A stretch of DNA of 30,262 bases, from the IMG/VR virus record IMGVR_UViG_3300043331_001089, positions 1-30,262 of that record; one strand, 5' to 3'. The translations under genes and the position numbers were made by a program. The notes below the pieces were generated by a model, which was not told where the DNA came from, searched no databases, and saw only the letters and a program-made list of their open reading frames with translations. Positions 13,477-22,309 of the stretch are shown here, one piece after another (within the stretch, counting starts at the first letter, position 1; every line of letters starts with the position of its first letter). Source of the DNA: a virus.

Positions 13477-15301
13477 GGGCGCATTCCGGACCGCGACCAG
13501 CGCTGCCGAGCTGGTCGCCGCGCTGTCGATCGAGGTCGACACCGCCGGGCTGGATCGGGGCCTCGCCGCGGCGCGGGCGCAGACCCAGCAGTCGCTCAAC
13601 GCGATGGGTGGGTTCGCCGACCGGTTCAGCCGGCAGAGCCGGTTCGCGTTCCAGAACGCATCGTTTCAGGTCGCCGACTTCGTGACCCAGGTGAGCGGCG
13701 GCACGAGCGCCTTGCGCGCCTTCGCGATTCAAGCGCCGCAGCTGGCCGGCGCGTTCGGGCCGATCGGAGCGGCGATCGGCTTGGTGGTGGGAGTGGTCGC
13801 CTCGCTTGGCGCAGCGTTCCTCCAGACCGGTAGCGACGCCGAAAGCGCCGCCGCGACGTTCGACTCGCTCGACGAGGCGATCAAGCGAATCACCAGCGAC
13901 AGCGAGGACGCAGCACGCCAGGCTGCCGAACTAGGCGAGGCGTATGCCGGCGCGACCGACCGCGCGCGGGAGTTCCTGCAAGCGCAGGCGAACGTCGATG
14001 TCCAGCGGGCGCAGTCGCAGCTCGAGGAACGGCGGGCGGCGGCAGCTGGCGTGTTCCGACCTGGCGCGCTGCCGGTGGAACAGCAGATCGGCAGCCTTCT
14101 CGGCGCGGAGCTGGGCGGGATCGCAGAGCCGATCGAGTCGCCGATCGTGCAGCAAGTCGGCGCGTTGTTCGAGCAGCTTCGCACCGGGGACGTGACCATC
14201 ACGAAATTCCTGGACAGCCTGCAGACGTTGGGTCAGCAGCTCGGTCCGGAAGCAGCCAAGGCGCTACAGCAGCTGGGCGATGAGGCAGTTACCGCCGCCG
14301 GCGGCATCCTGGAGAGCGAGGAGGCGCTACGGCGCGCGCAGGAGCGCCAGCAGCAGATCCAGGGGCTGGCCGAGAAAGGTGTGGGTCCGCTTGGCGAGGC
14401 CTTTGGGCCACCCGAACCCGGCGCGGCCGCAGGCACCACAGCCGCTGGCCGCGCCTCGGGCGCCAGTCCCAACGCCCGCCGTCAGGTCCAGGCCGCGATC
14501 GACGCGCTCGAACGCGCCGACCAGCAGCGCCAGCGTTCTGCCCAACAGCGGATCGAGGAGACCGCCCGGCTGGAAGAGCAACGCGGGGTCGAGGCGAAGC
14601 GCAAGCTCCTGGAAGCGATGCAGGAGGTCGAGCGGGCATCGAGGGAATTGCAGGCGGCAGAGCAGGAGCGGATCGACGCGGTGGCCGCGCGCGAGGAGGA
14701 AGCGATAGAGGCCCGTCGTGCTCGCGAGACTGAGGCCCGCGAAGAGGAGATCGCCGCGATGGAGCAGCGCGCGTCGCGGATCGAGGCGGGTGGCCGGCTG
14801 CCAGACGAGATCGACATCGCGAACGACGCGGCGGCCACCCTCTCGCAAACGCTGCTGGACCTCGAGAACCTGACTTTCGACAGCCTGCTCGCCTCGCTTG
14901 CCAGCCTCGGCCAGAGCCTCGCCCAGCAGGTGGTGCAGGCGCTGTTGTTCCGGGCGATCATGAGCGCGATCGGCGGCATCGGGGGCGGCGCCGGCGGCTT
15001 GGCGGCCGGCCAGGTCACCGCTATCCCGGGCCGTGCCGGCGGCGGCCCTGTGACTGCCGGCCGGCCCTATTGGGTCGGCGAGTTCGGCCGTGAGCTGATG
15101 GTGCCGTCGATGTCCGGCCGAGTGGTCCCCGAGGGCCAGGTCGGGCGGGGCGGCGGGGCGGCGCAGCAGATCAACATCGACGCGCGCCAGAGCCAGCCCG
15201 GGGTCGAGGCCAACATCATCAACATGATCCGGCGCTACGCGCCGACCGCTGTGGTCAATGCCGAAGCCCGCGGCCAGACCGGCCGCCGGACGCCCTTCTG
15301 A
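13469..15301 (+). CDS. Tape measure protein
   Basis: The 610-residue protein has a hydrophobic stretch (QAPQLAGAFGPIGAAIGLVV, about 89-108), long coiled-coil Glu/Gln/Arg-rich segments (about 330-450), a C-terminal Gly-rich transmembrane-like part (IMSAIGGIGGGAGGLAAG) and the block GGPVTAGRPYWVGEFGRELM typical of tape measure C-termini. GTG 13469 overlaps the chaperone end. At about 0.15 nm per residue it would set a tail of roughly 90 nm. Confidence 0.88.
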   Translation: MGRGAFRTATSAAELVAALSIEVDTAGLDRGLAAARAQTQQSLNAMGGFADRFSRQSRFAFQNASFQVADFVTQVSGGTSALRAFAIQAPQLAGAFGPIGAAIGLVVGVVASLGAAFLQTGSDAESAAATFDSLDEAIKRITSDSEDAARQAAELGEAYAGATDRAREFLQAQANVDVQRAQSQLEERRAAAAGVFRPGALPVEQQIGSLLGAELGGIAEPIESPIVQQVGALFEQLRTGDVTITKFLDSLQTLGQQLGPEAAKALQQLGDEAVTAAGGILESEEALRRAQERQQQIQGLAEKGVGPLGEAFGPPEPGAAAGTTAAGRASGASPNARRQVQAAIDALERADQQRQRSAQQRIEETARLEEQRGVEAKRKLLEAMQEVERASRELQAAEQERIDAVAAREEEAIEARRARETEAREEEIAAMEQRASRIEAGGRLPDEIDIANDAAATLSQTLLDLENLTFDSLLASLASLGQSLAQQVVQALLFRAIMSAIGGIGGGAGGLAAGQVTAIPGRAGGGPVTAGRPYWVGEFGRELMVPSMSGRVVPEGQVGRGGGAAQQINIDARQSQPGVEANIINMIRRYAPTAVVNAEARGQTGRRTPF

Positions 15302-15936
15302 TGGCCGCCGCCGACTGGCCAGGTTCTGCGCCGATGCCGGTTCGGCAGTCGGTCTCGCCGGCCTGGGATTCGATCCGGCCGCAGAGCCCGTTCACCGGCT
15401 CGGTCGAGCCCGCGATCCGCTTCCACCAGTGGCGCGCGCGGTGCTCCTGGAATGCGCTGCCGATCGACGGTGCGCAGTCGCTGTCATCTCACTTCGGCAA
15501 GAGCCGCGCCGGTGAGACGGTTTACAAGATCCCGATCATGCTCGGGCGCCGCAAGCGCGGGAGCAAGACCGGCAGCGTGACGCTCAGCGGCAGCCATGCG
15601 GCGGGCGTGCGCAACCTCACCATCACCGGGGGTGGCGGGACCTTCAACGGCGGCGACTGGATCTGGATCAACCAGACCACCAACGTGCCCTTCGCGTACC
15701 TGGTGACGACCGCCGAGAGCGGCGGTGTGATCGGGATCAATCCTGGCCTGCGGGGCCGGACCTCCTACGGCGGCGGCACGATCGTCCACCACATCGGCAA
15801 TGACAGCGAGATCTACGACACGATGGAGCTTGCCTCCGACGCGCCGGAGTTCATGACCGTCGAGGTCGGCCCGACGCCCTACTACACCCAGCCTTGGGAG
15901 GCCGAGTTCGTGACCGCTCTCCGGCGGAGCTACTGA
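15301..15936 (+). CDS. Minor tail protein (distal tail candidate)
   Basis: The 211-residue protein is beta-rich (GSVTLSGSHAAGVRNLTITG, WIWINQTTNVPFAYLVTTAE) after a Pro/Trp-rich N-terminus (SAPMPVRQSVSPAWDSIRPQ). It follows the tape measure with a TGATG overlap, the normal place for distal tail or gpM-like proteins. No precise family is recognised. It is probably part of the tail tip baseplate. Confidence 0.6.
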   Translation: MAAADWPGSAPMPVRQSVSPAWDSIRPQSPFTGSVEPAIRFHQWRARCSWNALPIDGAQSLSSHFGKSRAGETVYKIPIMLGRRKRGSKTGSVTLSGSHAAGVRNLTITGGGGTFNGGDWIWINQTTNVPFAYLVTTAESGGVIGINPGLRGRTSYGGGTIVHHIGNDSEIYDTMELASDAPEFMTVEVGPTPYYTQPWEAEFVTALRRSY

Positions 15937-15939
15937 TCA

Positions 15940-16527
15940 GTGGTGATCAGCGTCGGGGCGACGTTCAAGACCGAGCTCACCCGCGACAGCGGGGCGATCG
16001 GGGTGTTCCTGCTAGACCTCAATTTCACGAGCGGTCATCGGCGGTTCGCATTCTGGCCGCATGACGTCGTCTATGACGGCAACACCTACGAGGGCGCTGG
16101 CCCGGTCAGCAAGGCGGACGTCCAGGAGCAGGATGAGCGCGGATCGCTGACCGAGCTCGCGATCGAGTTCTATGTGCAGAACGACCCGAGCCTGCTTGAG
16201 GACATCTACCAGAACAGCCGCGAGCGGTTCGCCTCGTGCTACCTCGTGTTTCTCAACCCGACGACCCTCGCGGTCGCTGGCGGCGAGGCGATCTATCTCT
16301 GGCGCCGGAAGATGATCCCCGGGCCGGGGCTCAGCTCGCAGGGGGTCTACGTCGCCTCGGTCGCGACCGAGTCCGTGTTCCACACCCACCGCAACCGCGC
16401 GCCCAAGACCTACAGCCACGCCGAGCAGCAGAAGCAGGACCCGACCGACCACGCCTTTCGGGATGCCGGCAAGAATCTTGACCTGACGCGCTCGAAATAC
16501 GTGCGCAAGTCAGGTCTGGCAGACTGA
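15940..16527 (+). CDS. Minor tail protein (DUF2163/gpL-like)
   Basis: The 195-residue protein has an FAFWPHDVVYDGNTYEGAG segment (36-54), typical of DUF2163-type tail-tip proteins with a Y-DG-x-x-Y core, and a C-terminal RNRAPKTYSHAEQQKQDPTD block found in this group. Starts GTG 15940 or GTG 15943 are equivalent. Between the distal-tail-like protein and the hub, it likely builds the tail tip. Confidence 0.65.
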   Translation: MVISVGATFKTELTRDSGAIGVFLLDLNFTSGHRRFAFWPHDVVYDGNTYEGAGPVSKADVQEQDERGSLTELAIEFYVQNDPSLLEDIYQNSRERFASCYLVFLNPTTLAVAGGEAIYLWRRKMIPGPGLSSQGVYVASVATESVFHTHRNRAPKTYSHAEQQKQDPTDHAFRDAGKNLDLTRSKYVRKSGLAD

Positions 16528-16531
16528 ACCC

Positions 16532-19465
16532 ATGGCGAGCGGCCTGCTCGGGATCGGCCTGGTTGTCGCCGGCACCATAGCGATCGCCGCGGCTTCGTTC
16601 TTCACCGGCGGCCTGGCGCTGGGGCTGCTCGCCGGTGGCACGCTCGCGCTCGGCGCGGGCGCTGCGCTGTCGAGCGCGAGCCAGGTCCCGGACCCGGTCA
16701 CCCAGGTGCAGCGCCAGAGCGGCACAGCTGACGATCCGGAGACCCCCCGGGAACTAGTCTACGGCGAGGTGGTGAAGGGCGCGTTCCGGGCTTGGCAAGG
16801 GGTCGGCGGCAACAAGGACAAGTTCAGCGGGGTCGACGACGTAATCGCGCCGCACCCCTGCGAGGCGTTGCTCGGGCTGCAGGTCGGCGAGTGGTATCTC
16901 CCGATCGTAACCGACAACGCCGGCGACCCGAACGCCAACGGCCTCGGCCTGATCCTCAACGAGGACCGCACCCCGGCGCCCTACGACAACCTGCCGAACG
17001 ACTGGTACGTGCCGGTCTCCGAGAGCCCGTGGCACGCGAACGACCAGAGCACCAAGGACCTTGAGACCTGGCACATCGCGGTGAAGTGGAACAACGGCGA
17101 CCAGACCGCGACCGATTCCGAGATGGCCGAGATCTTCGGCGAGGAGTATTCGAGCGTCGCGCGCAAGTTCACCGGCCACTCGGTGGTGCACATCATCTTC
17201 ATCGCCCGCGACAACCTCGGCACCGCCGGGCAGCCACCGGGCGTGAAATACCTGGTGCAGGGAAAGAACGACATCCGCAGCAGCGCCGGCATCGGGTCGG
17301 AGGCGTACCGGACCAATGCGGCGGACGTCTTCGCCGACTTCACCAAGGAGCGGCTCGGGATCGGCCCCGGCGACTACGTGAACCTAGCCGACGCCGAGGA
17401 CGAGTGCGACGACGAGGACTGGGACCCGCAGGGCACCGCCAAACGCTACACCTTCAACGGGGTCATCCGTGACGACATGGAGATCCTGGAGGGGATGCGC
17501 CTGATCTCGGCGCATTTCGCCGGCGGCTGGTTCGAGCGCGGCGACAAGATCGGGCTCTGGACGGGCAGCATCAAGACGCCTTGGGCCGACGGCCCGCTCG
17601 ACGAGGACGACTACGCCGGACCGCTGCGCATCGCGCCACCGGACCAGGACAACTGGGTCAACACGCTGGTGGTGCACAGGGTGGTCAACACGATCCTCGA
17701 CGACGAGGACAAGGTGAACCTGCACGGGATGATGGAGCCGGCGCAGGTCGACGTGACCGACGCTGCCTACGTCACCGAGGACGGCGGCGAGACCCTGGTC
17801 CAGGACATCAAGTTCCAGGGCATCACGCTGGCGCGACGGGCGAAGTTCCTCGCCTGGACGTCGCTCAAGCAGACCCGGCTCGGGGCGAGCTACGTCCGGC
17901 GGTTCAAGAAGCGGACCTTGGTGCTCGAAGTCGGCGACGTGGTCGAGGTCGACGACGAGGAATGGGTGCCGAACGGCACGCTGTTCCGGGTGGTCGGCAA
18001 GAACGGCCCTGATCCGCGGGACCTCACCACCGAGCTCACGCTCGCCCGCTACGAGGACGCCATCTACGTCCCAGGAACCACGGTGACCGAGGATTCGATC
18101 GGCCGGCTACCGAAGCGTCGCCGTGCCGAGGTCCCGGTTCTGACCGGCCTAGCCGCGGTGATCCTCGACGACAGCGTGCAGATCCTGGCGAACGGGAACA
18201 TCACCATAGACGCCGAGGTCAGCTGGAACGAGGCGACCAGCCTGTACGTGTTCAACTCGGGCGACGTCCGGGTGGCGTGGAAGAAGCAGAGCCAGAACTG
18301 GCCGAAGAAAGCCCTGACGGTTCCAGGCGACCAGGTGCAGACCGTGCTTCCCGGGCTGGTGGTCGACACGCCCTACCACATCCGAGCGCGGTTCGAGGGC
18401 TCGACCACCGCCGGGCGGGCCGGCAAGCCGACCGGGGAGTGGGTGCAGATCAGCTTCACCCCGACCACCGACTTCAAGCCCCTCGGCAGCCCGCCCGGCA
18501 TCCTGAAAGACGGGATCAACCTGGTCGACAACCCCCGGTTCGAGCAGGGCCCGGTCGGGTGGGACCTGACCAACCTGACCGGCGGCAGCGTGGCCTGGCT
18601 GAGCACGGGCGGGTTCGCCGGCGGCGCCTGCGCCCGGATGATCGTCACCACCGGCGACCAGCAGGTCCGGCCGAACGCCGACGGCATGACCCCGGTCGAG
18701 ATCGGCCAGCGGCACCGGTTCCGGCTCTACAAGAAGGTCACCGCGAACTCTGGCACGGCGCGGGTGATCCTGCAGGTCCTCTACTACGACGAGGACAAGC
18801 AATTCATCACGAGCCACGGCTTCGACCTGAAGACCAACAACAACAATGGCGGCGCGCTCGACAGCGCCTACGCCCGCGTCCGGGGCCAGCACGCGGTGCC
18901 GAACACGTCGACCATCCGGTTCATGCGCATCCAGGCCCGCGGCGTGTTCGTGGATGCGGCCTTCACGGTCCTGGTCGACAGCTTCCTGATCGAGCGGGTG
19001 ATCGGGGGCGTCTCGACCATGCTTACGGCGGCCGTGTCGATCAACCTGGGCGGCACGGGCGTCGGCGACGTCTGGACCAACGTCCGCAGCATCACGGTGA
19101 GCACGCCCGGCGAGCCGGTGTATCTGGAGTGCGCGTTCGATTCCCGGCTCGGTGATCCGGACGACGCCGGCACCGGGCTCGGCAGTGACAACGAGCTCAA
19201 GGTGCGGTTCGTGCGCTACGACGAGGACGGGACCAGCAACGAGACCGTGATCGCGGTCGAGACCGCTCTGGGGGACATCTTCCCCATGACCCCGGGCGGC
19301 GGGTGGGGCGATTGGGGTGCCCGCCGGTTCGACGCCCTCGACGAGACCGAGGTCCGGGGCACCTACGTCTACCGATGCCAGTTCCGCTGCAACACGAACG
19401 GCAAGGCGGCGGTCCGGGAACGGGCGATGAAGTGGAGCATCGGCGCCGCCTCGACCAGCAGCTGA
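16532..19465 (+). CDS. Tail hub/tip host-specificity protein (J-like)
   Basis: The 977-residue protein begins with a Gly/Ala-rich hydrophobic segment (1-50) and the block ELVYGEVVKGAF (about 74-85), as seen in lambda J-type central tail fibre/hub proteins. Residues about 530-650 look like a fibronectin-type beta domain, and about 660-800 (LVDNPRFEQGPVGWDLT and onward) has the look of a carbohydrate-binding jelly-roll. It probably contacts the cell surface. The ATG has no clear ribosome site. Confidence 0.75.
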   Translation: MASGLLGIGLVVAGTIAIAAASFFTGGLALGLLAGGTLALGAGAALSSASQVPDPVTQVQRQSGTADDPETPRELVYGEVVKGAFRAWQGVGGNKDKFSGVDDVIAPHPCEALLGLQVGEWYLPIVTDNAGDPNANGLGLILNEDRTPAPYDNLPNDWYVPVSESPWHANDQSTKDLETWHIAVKWNNGDQTATDSEMAEIFGEEYSSVARKFTGHSVVHIIFIARDNLGTAGQPPGVKYLVQGKNDIRSSAGIGSEAYRTNAADVFADFTKERLGIGPGDYVNLADAEDECDDEDWDPQGTAKRYTFNGVIRDDMEILEGMRLISAHFAGGWFERGDKIGLWTGSIKTPWADGPLDEDDYAGPLRIAPPDQDNWVNTLVVHRVVNTILDDEDKVNLHGMMEPAQVDVTDAAYVTEDGGETLVQDIKFQGITLARRAKFLAWTSLKQTRLGASYVRRFKKRTLVLEVGDVVEVDDEEWVPNGTLFRVVGKNGPDPRDLTTELTLARYEDAIYVPGTTVTEDSIGRLPKRRRAEVPVLTGLAAVILDDSVQILANGNITIDAEVSWNEATSLYVFNSGDVRVAWKKQSQNWPKKALTVPGDQVQTVLPGLVVDTPYHIRARFEGSTTAGRAGKPTGEWVQISFTPTTDFKPLGSPPGILKDGINLVDNPRFEQGPVGWDLTNLTGGSVAWLSTGGFAGGACARMIVTTGDQQVRPNADGMTPVEIGQRHRFRLYKKVTANSGTARVILQVLYYDEDKQFITSHGFDLKTNNNNGGALDSAYARVRGQHAVPNTSTIRFMRIQARGVFVDAAFTVLVDSFLIERVIGGVSTMLTAAVSINLGGTGVGDVWTNVRSITVSTPGEPVYLECAFDSRLGDPDDAGTGLGSDNELKVRFVRYDEDGTSNETVIAVETALGDIFPMTPGGGWGDWGARRFDALDETEVRGTYVYRCQFRCNTNGKAAVRERAMKWSIGAASTSS

Positions 19466-19475
19466 GGATGGAGAG

Positions 19476-19835
19476 ATGAGCGACGCGAAGCTGCCGACCG
19501 AGACGACTATCCCGAGCCTCGACCCGTTCGTGCTCGATCCGGTCGACCCGCCCGATGGCGCAAGCGACGAGGAGCGCCGGCTCTGCGCCGGGCTGTGCCC
19601 GATCTGCGAGCAGCCGGCGGCGTTCGCTCCGGTGCCGGGCGACGACGATGATCTGGTGACCTGCAAGGCCTGCGGCGCGGAGTTCGCCGGGATCAAGGAT
19701 GACCGTCCTGGCGAGCCGCCGCGGCGCTCGCTGCGGGCGGTGTACTCGCTGGGCTACACCGCCGGCGGCAACAAGCGGCGGGAGAAAGCCGGGATCGTCC
19801 TAAGCGACAAGCCGAGCCCTACGATGTCAACGTAG
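19476..19835 (+). CDS. Zinc-ribbon-like protein
   Basis: The 119-residue protein has CPIC (41-44) and CKAC (63-66), a four-cysteine zinc ribbon, in an acidic and proline-rich context. The C-terminus is basic (AGGNKRREKAG). GGAG upstream gives a good ribosome site. It is the last gene of the rightward run. No function is recognised. Confidence 0.65.
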   Translation: MSDAKLPTETTIPSLDPFVLDPVDPPDGASDEERRLCAGLCPICEQPAAFAPVPGDDDDLVTCKACGAEFAGIKDDRPGEPPRRSLRAVYSLGYTAGGNKRREKAGIVLSDKPSPTMST

Positions 19836-19840
19836 GGGCT
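19817..19840. terminator. Bidirectional hairpin at convergent gene ends
   Basis: CCCTACG (19817-19823) pairs with CGTAGGG (19831-19837) with a 7-nt loop, extended by AGC/GCT. It spans the last codons of the plus gene (stop 19833-19835) and the minus gene (stop 19839-19841). No U-run follows on either side, so efficiency is uncertain. Confidence 0.5.
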
Positions 19841-20294
19841 AGTCATCGCACCCCACCTCTGAGGCCACAGAAACGCTAGGGTTTTCGGGCGGCAGCGTAG
19901 TGCCACGGGCTGGACGCCCCGCCTGGTGCCCAGGCGCTGGCTCAACCATAGGCAGGTCTGCCTGAAGTTCCTGCCGTGCCCTACCGACCACATCGTGCAG
20001 CCATTCGCCAGCATGGCGCGAGGAAGCTTCGGTGTTAAAGGTCGCGATCCATGCGAGTGCCGCAAGGTATCGGTCACGCTCAGCCTCCAGATGCTCGATG
20101 ATGTCGCAGATGGCGCCAGCCGCGTCCTTGCCGTTGTAGAAACTGGAGTATCGGGCACAGATCGCCCCTGTGCGCGTGGGCGCAGCGCGCTGCGGGTCGC
20201 CGTAGCCGCAGGCGCAGCAGAGCTGGGAATCGTACAGCCATCGCCTAACCTCATCGCAGACCGGGCAGGCTTCGAGCTTCTCCAGCATCATCAT
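19839..20294 (-). CDS. Zinc-ribbon protein with helical body
   Basis: The 151-residue protein has CPVC (10-13) and CCAC (26-29), a putative zinc ribbon, followed by a helical segment (ICDIIEHLEAERDRYLAALA) and a Pro-rich tail. Start ATG 20294 has GGGGAG 8 nt upstream; GTG 20324 is an alternative. It is the last gene of the leftward accessory operon. Function is unknown. Confidence 0.6.
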   Translation of the reverse strand: MMMLEKLEACPVCDEVRRWLYDSQLCCACGYGDPQRAAPTRTGAICARYSSFYNGKDAAGAICDIIEHLEAERDRYLAALAWIATFNTEASSRHAGEWLHDVVGRARQELQADLPMVEPAPGHQAGRPARGTTLPPENPSVSVASEVGCDD

Positions 20295-20327
20295 ACCAGC
20301 GGCTCCCCAGTGATCTCGCACCACACC

Positions 20328-20492
20328 CTACGCGCCCGCGCCCATCAGCCCACCAGCCTCGGAATGTCGCCGTCTCGCGTACCTTCCTCCAATCGCTCGC
20401 TCTAGCCGCTCGGCTTCCTCCCGCAACCGCTGCGCTACGTCCTCAACCGACCGATCGGCAAGCGCCCTCATGCGAGGGATAAGTTCTTGCAT
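20328..20492 (-). CDS. Small helical protein
   Basis: The 54-residue protein (MQELIPRMRALADRSVEDVA and onward) is nearly all amphipathic helix, Glu/Arg-rich, coiled-coil-like. ATG 20492 has GGAG 8 nt upstream. No family is recognised. Confidence 0.55.
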   Translation of the reverse strand: MQELIPRMRALADRSVEDVAQRLREEAERLERAIGGRYARRRHSEAGGLMGAGA

Positions 20493-20512
20493 CCCGCTCA
20501 CTCCGCGCCGCC

Positions 20513-20833
20513 CTATTTCACCCGCTCCCATCGCGTCGCGACGTAAGCCCATTTCAGCCCGGCGCGAAAGAATGCCTGATCGCTGTAGGGATTGGCTTCC
20601 TCGTCGGAGCATTCCTCGATCCGATCGAAAAGATCGCCCTTCCTGAGAACCGAGATTGCCCAGATGGCAAGGTTGCCTGGCTTGCCGTACTTCACCGTCA
20701 AAAGCGTGCCGTCCGAGAGCGCGACCAGCGCGCCCGGCGCGTTGTCGTCGGAGTCGTAGTGCCCGACCTCGCCGCCAACGTCGCCCTCGAACTCGATCAG
20801 GTCGTCACTACAGCCGTAGATTCTAGTCGTCAT
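20513..20833 (-). CDS. Hypothetical phage protein
   Basis: The 106-residue beta-rich protein (MTTRIYGCSDDLIEFEGDVG, ALVALSDGTLLTVKYGKPGN, WAISVLRKGDLFDRIEECSD) overlaps the upstream gene's stop as ATGA (20830-20833). Acidic and soluble. No family is recognised. A longer in-frame extension exists upstream but overlaps the coupled gene, so the start was set at 20833. Confidence 0.6.
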   Translation of the reverse strand: MTTRIYGCSDDLIEFEGDVGGEVGHYDSDDNAPGALVALSDGTLLTVKYGKPGNLAIWAISVLRKGDLFDRIEECSDEEANPYSDQAFFRAGLKWAYVATRWERVK

Positions 20834-21030
20834 GCATAACTCGGGCGTGGGTGCAGCGTGGGTAACATCGGGCGGTTCCGGCAGCGGCATCCAGTCGGCT
20901 CGCCTGCCGCGATAGAATGCCACTCGGGACACGCCCAGGCATACCACCAGTCCCGCGGCTCCGTCTCGTACCGGCCTGCTAACCAGACCCGGACGCCCTT
21001 CTTTGCCGTCTCGATCGGTTGCCACTCCAT
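20830..21030 (-). CDS. DUF551-like protein
   Basis: The 66-residue protein starts MEWQPIETAKKGVRVWLAGR and continues WWYAWACPEWHS, the WxPIETAP-x-DG-type motif of DUF551 phage proteins. Start ATG 21030 overlaps the previous gene's TGA (TGATG). Function of this family is unknown. Confidence 0.65.
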   Translation of the reverse strand: MEWQPIETAKKGVRVWLAGRYETEPRDWWYAWACPEWHSIAAGEPTGCRCRNRPMLPTLHPRPSYA

Positions 21031-21248
21031 CACCCCGCCCTCCCGTCCGGCTCCTGGTCTTCGAGCCGCCGCCAAGACATTATTGTGAGGTCTGCGGCCT
21101 TTGTGCCAAGCCGTTCGGCAGCCAGCACTCTCAACTCGGCGATGTGGAAAGCGTCAAAGACTGGCTCAGGGCGCTCGACCACGCACTCGCGGAACCACGT
21201 CTTGTAGGGGCTTTCCTGTGCCACGCTAACGTGAATTTGCGGGTTCAT
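21030..21248 (-). CDS. Hypothetical phage protein
   Basis: The 72-residue protein (MNPQIHVSVAQESPYKTWFR and onward) has an AELRVLAAERLGTKAADLTI helical middle. ATG 21248 is preceded by AGGAGG on the minus strand. It overlaps the next gene as TGATG. No family is recognised. Confidence 0.6.
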   Translation of the reverse strand: MNPQIHVSVAQESPYKTWFRECVVERPEPVFDAFHIAELRVLAAERLGTKAADLTIMSWRRLEDQEPDGRAG

Positions 21249-21249
21249 G

Positions 21250-21333
21250 TCACCCCGCCCTCCTATCCGTCCCGACCTTCGCCATATCGGCGCCCGCTTC
21301 AGATGGGCTAAGGGCAATCGGCCTCACGGCCAT
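21250..21333 (-). CDS. Very small ORF, possible coupled gene
   Basis: The 27-residue ORF (MAVRPIALSPSEAGADMAKV and onward) fills the 75-nt gap between two operon genes, overlapping the upstream gene end by 10 nt and ending 1 nt before the next start. The coding potential is weak, so it may be only a leader. Confidence 0.28.
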   Translation of the reverse strand: MAVRPIALSPSEAGADMAKVGTDRRAG

Positions 21334-21647
21334 TTCCCGGCCTCGATCTCCTGCTGCGCACAGCGGAGATAGACCCAATACGACCCCGGATCGTAGACGG
21401 TCGGCCGGGCGACCTGATCGCAGAACTGCTCGATCGTCGGGCCGAGATCCGGCATGGCGTCGATCATATCCAGCGCTTCCAGCTCCTGATACAAGCACTG
21501 CTTCTGCATCCAGGCGCTCCCACCGCTGATTTCCCCGACCTTCTCGCAGAAGGCGGGCGCGTCGTAGTCATAGGGATGCTCAGCCGCGGCAGGGCTTGCG
21601 ATCGCGCCGATCCAGGCCGTGGCCGCAAATCCTAGAACCGTTCGCAT
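21324..21647 (-). CDS. Exported small Cys-containing protein
   Basis: The 107-residue protein has a signal peptide (MRTVLGFAATAWIGAIASPA, cleavage near AAA-EH) and four Cys in the mature part (AFCEKVGE, KQCLYQEL, QFCDQVA, RCAQQE), suggesting disulphides in the periplasm. It lies 17 nt downstream of the DpdA-like gene with GAGG as ribosome site. Whether it belongs to the modification unit is unknown. Confidence 0.65.
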   Translation of the reverse strand: MRTVLGFAATAWIGAIASPAAAEHPYDYDAPAFCEKVGEISGGSAWMQKQCLYQELEALDMIDAMPDLGPTIEQFCDQVARPTVYDPGSYWVYLRCAQQEIEAGKWP

Positions 21648-21664
21648 GCTCTTTGAGCCTCGCT

Positions 21665-22309
21665 TCAATCGAACATCTTTCTCTGCTCGGGTCGAGCCGA
21701 CCATTCGATCGGGCACTGCACCGCGTCCCAACGGTCGGCCATCCGGCGCGCGCCGTTGTGCGGCCGGTTGTGGTTGCGCGCAATGTCCGTGCTGTCGACG
21801 CTGGAGAGCGGCCAGCGCTTGCCGGAACACGCCATCATCCGCAGGCCGTGAAGCCATACCGGCACCCGTCCAGATCCGCGGCAGAGCGTGTTGAAGGCCT
21901 CATCCATGCGGCGCTCCCATGCTTCTGTGCCGATCTCCGCATAGGCGCCAGCCGAACCAAGGCAGATGCGCGGCCAGCCGCTGGCGAGCATCAGGAGCCG
22001 GTGCAGAGGCTCGTCCAGGTGCCAGACCGGGGCGCCCCGGTAGCCGAGCGGCCACTGATCGAGCAGTCTGTCATTCCGCGCCGGCCCGCCGTCGATCACA
22101 TCGGGGATCACAGCGTAGTAGGCGCGCCAGTCGGGCACATGCCCGCGGCGCCAGGCCGAGAAAGCCCCGTTATCGAGCATCAGGCTTTGCCCGAGCTGCC
22201 GTGCGTGGCCGACCTGATCAGGTCGCGCGAACGACACGCAGAAGTGGCGTCCGGCAAGCTCGTAAAGCACGCAGAGCGGAGATATGGGCGTGCCATGGTA
22301 GTGGATCAC
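21665..22309 (-). CDS. dpdA: DpdA-like DNA guanine transglycosylase
   Basis: The 214-residue protein is related to tRNA-guanine transglycosylase and matches the phage DpdA group, which swaps guanine in DNA for a 7-deazaguanine base. It has FCVSFARPDQ (23-32), MLDNGAFSAWRRG (44-56; D46 matches the first TGT catalytic Asp), VWHLDEPLHRLL, the HGLRM loop (154-158) and SSVDSTDIARN (169-179), where D172 or D175 corresponds to the TGT nucleophile region. GTG 22309 overlaps the transporter stop (GTGA). It is short compared with tRNA enzymes, and no zinc site is seen, as in several phage forms. Confidence 0.75.
   Translation of the reverse strand: MIHYHGTPISPLCVLYELAGRHFCVSFARPDQVGHARQLGQSLMLDNGAFSAWRRGHVPDWRAYYAVIPDVIDGGPARNDRLLDQWPLGYRGAPVWHLDEPLHRLLMLASGWPRICLGSAGAYAEIGTEAWERRMDEAFNTLCRGSGRVPVWLHGLRMMACSGKRWPLSSVDSTDIARNHNRPHNGARRMADRWDAVQCPIEWSARPEQRKMFD

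Noticed and set aside
18149-19696. 515-residue minus-strand ORF under the tail hub gene
   Set aside because: Shadow of a high-GC plus-strand gene; composition is repetitive and it has no motif.
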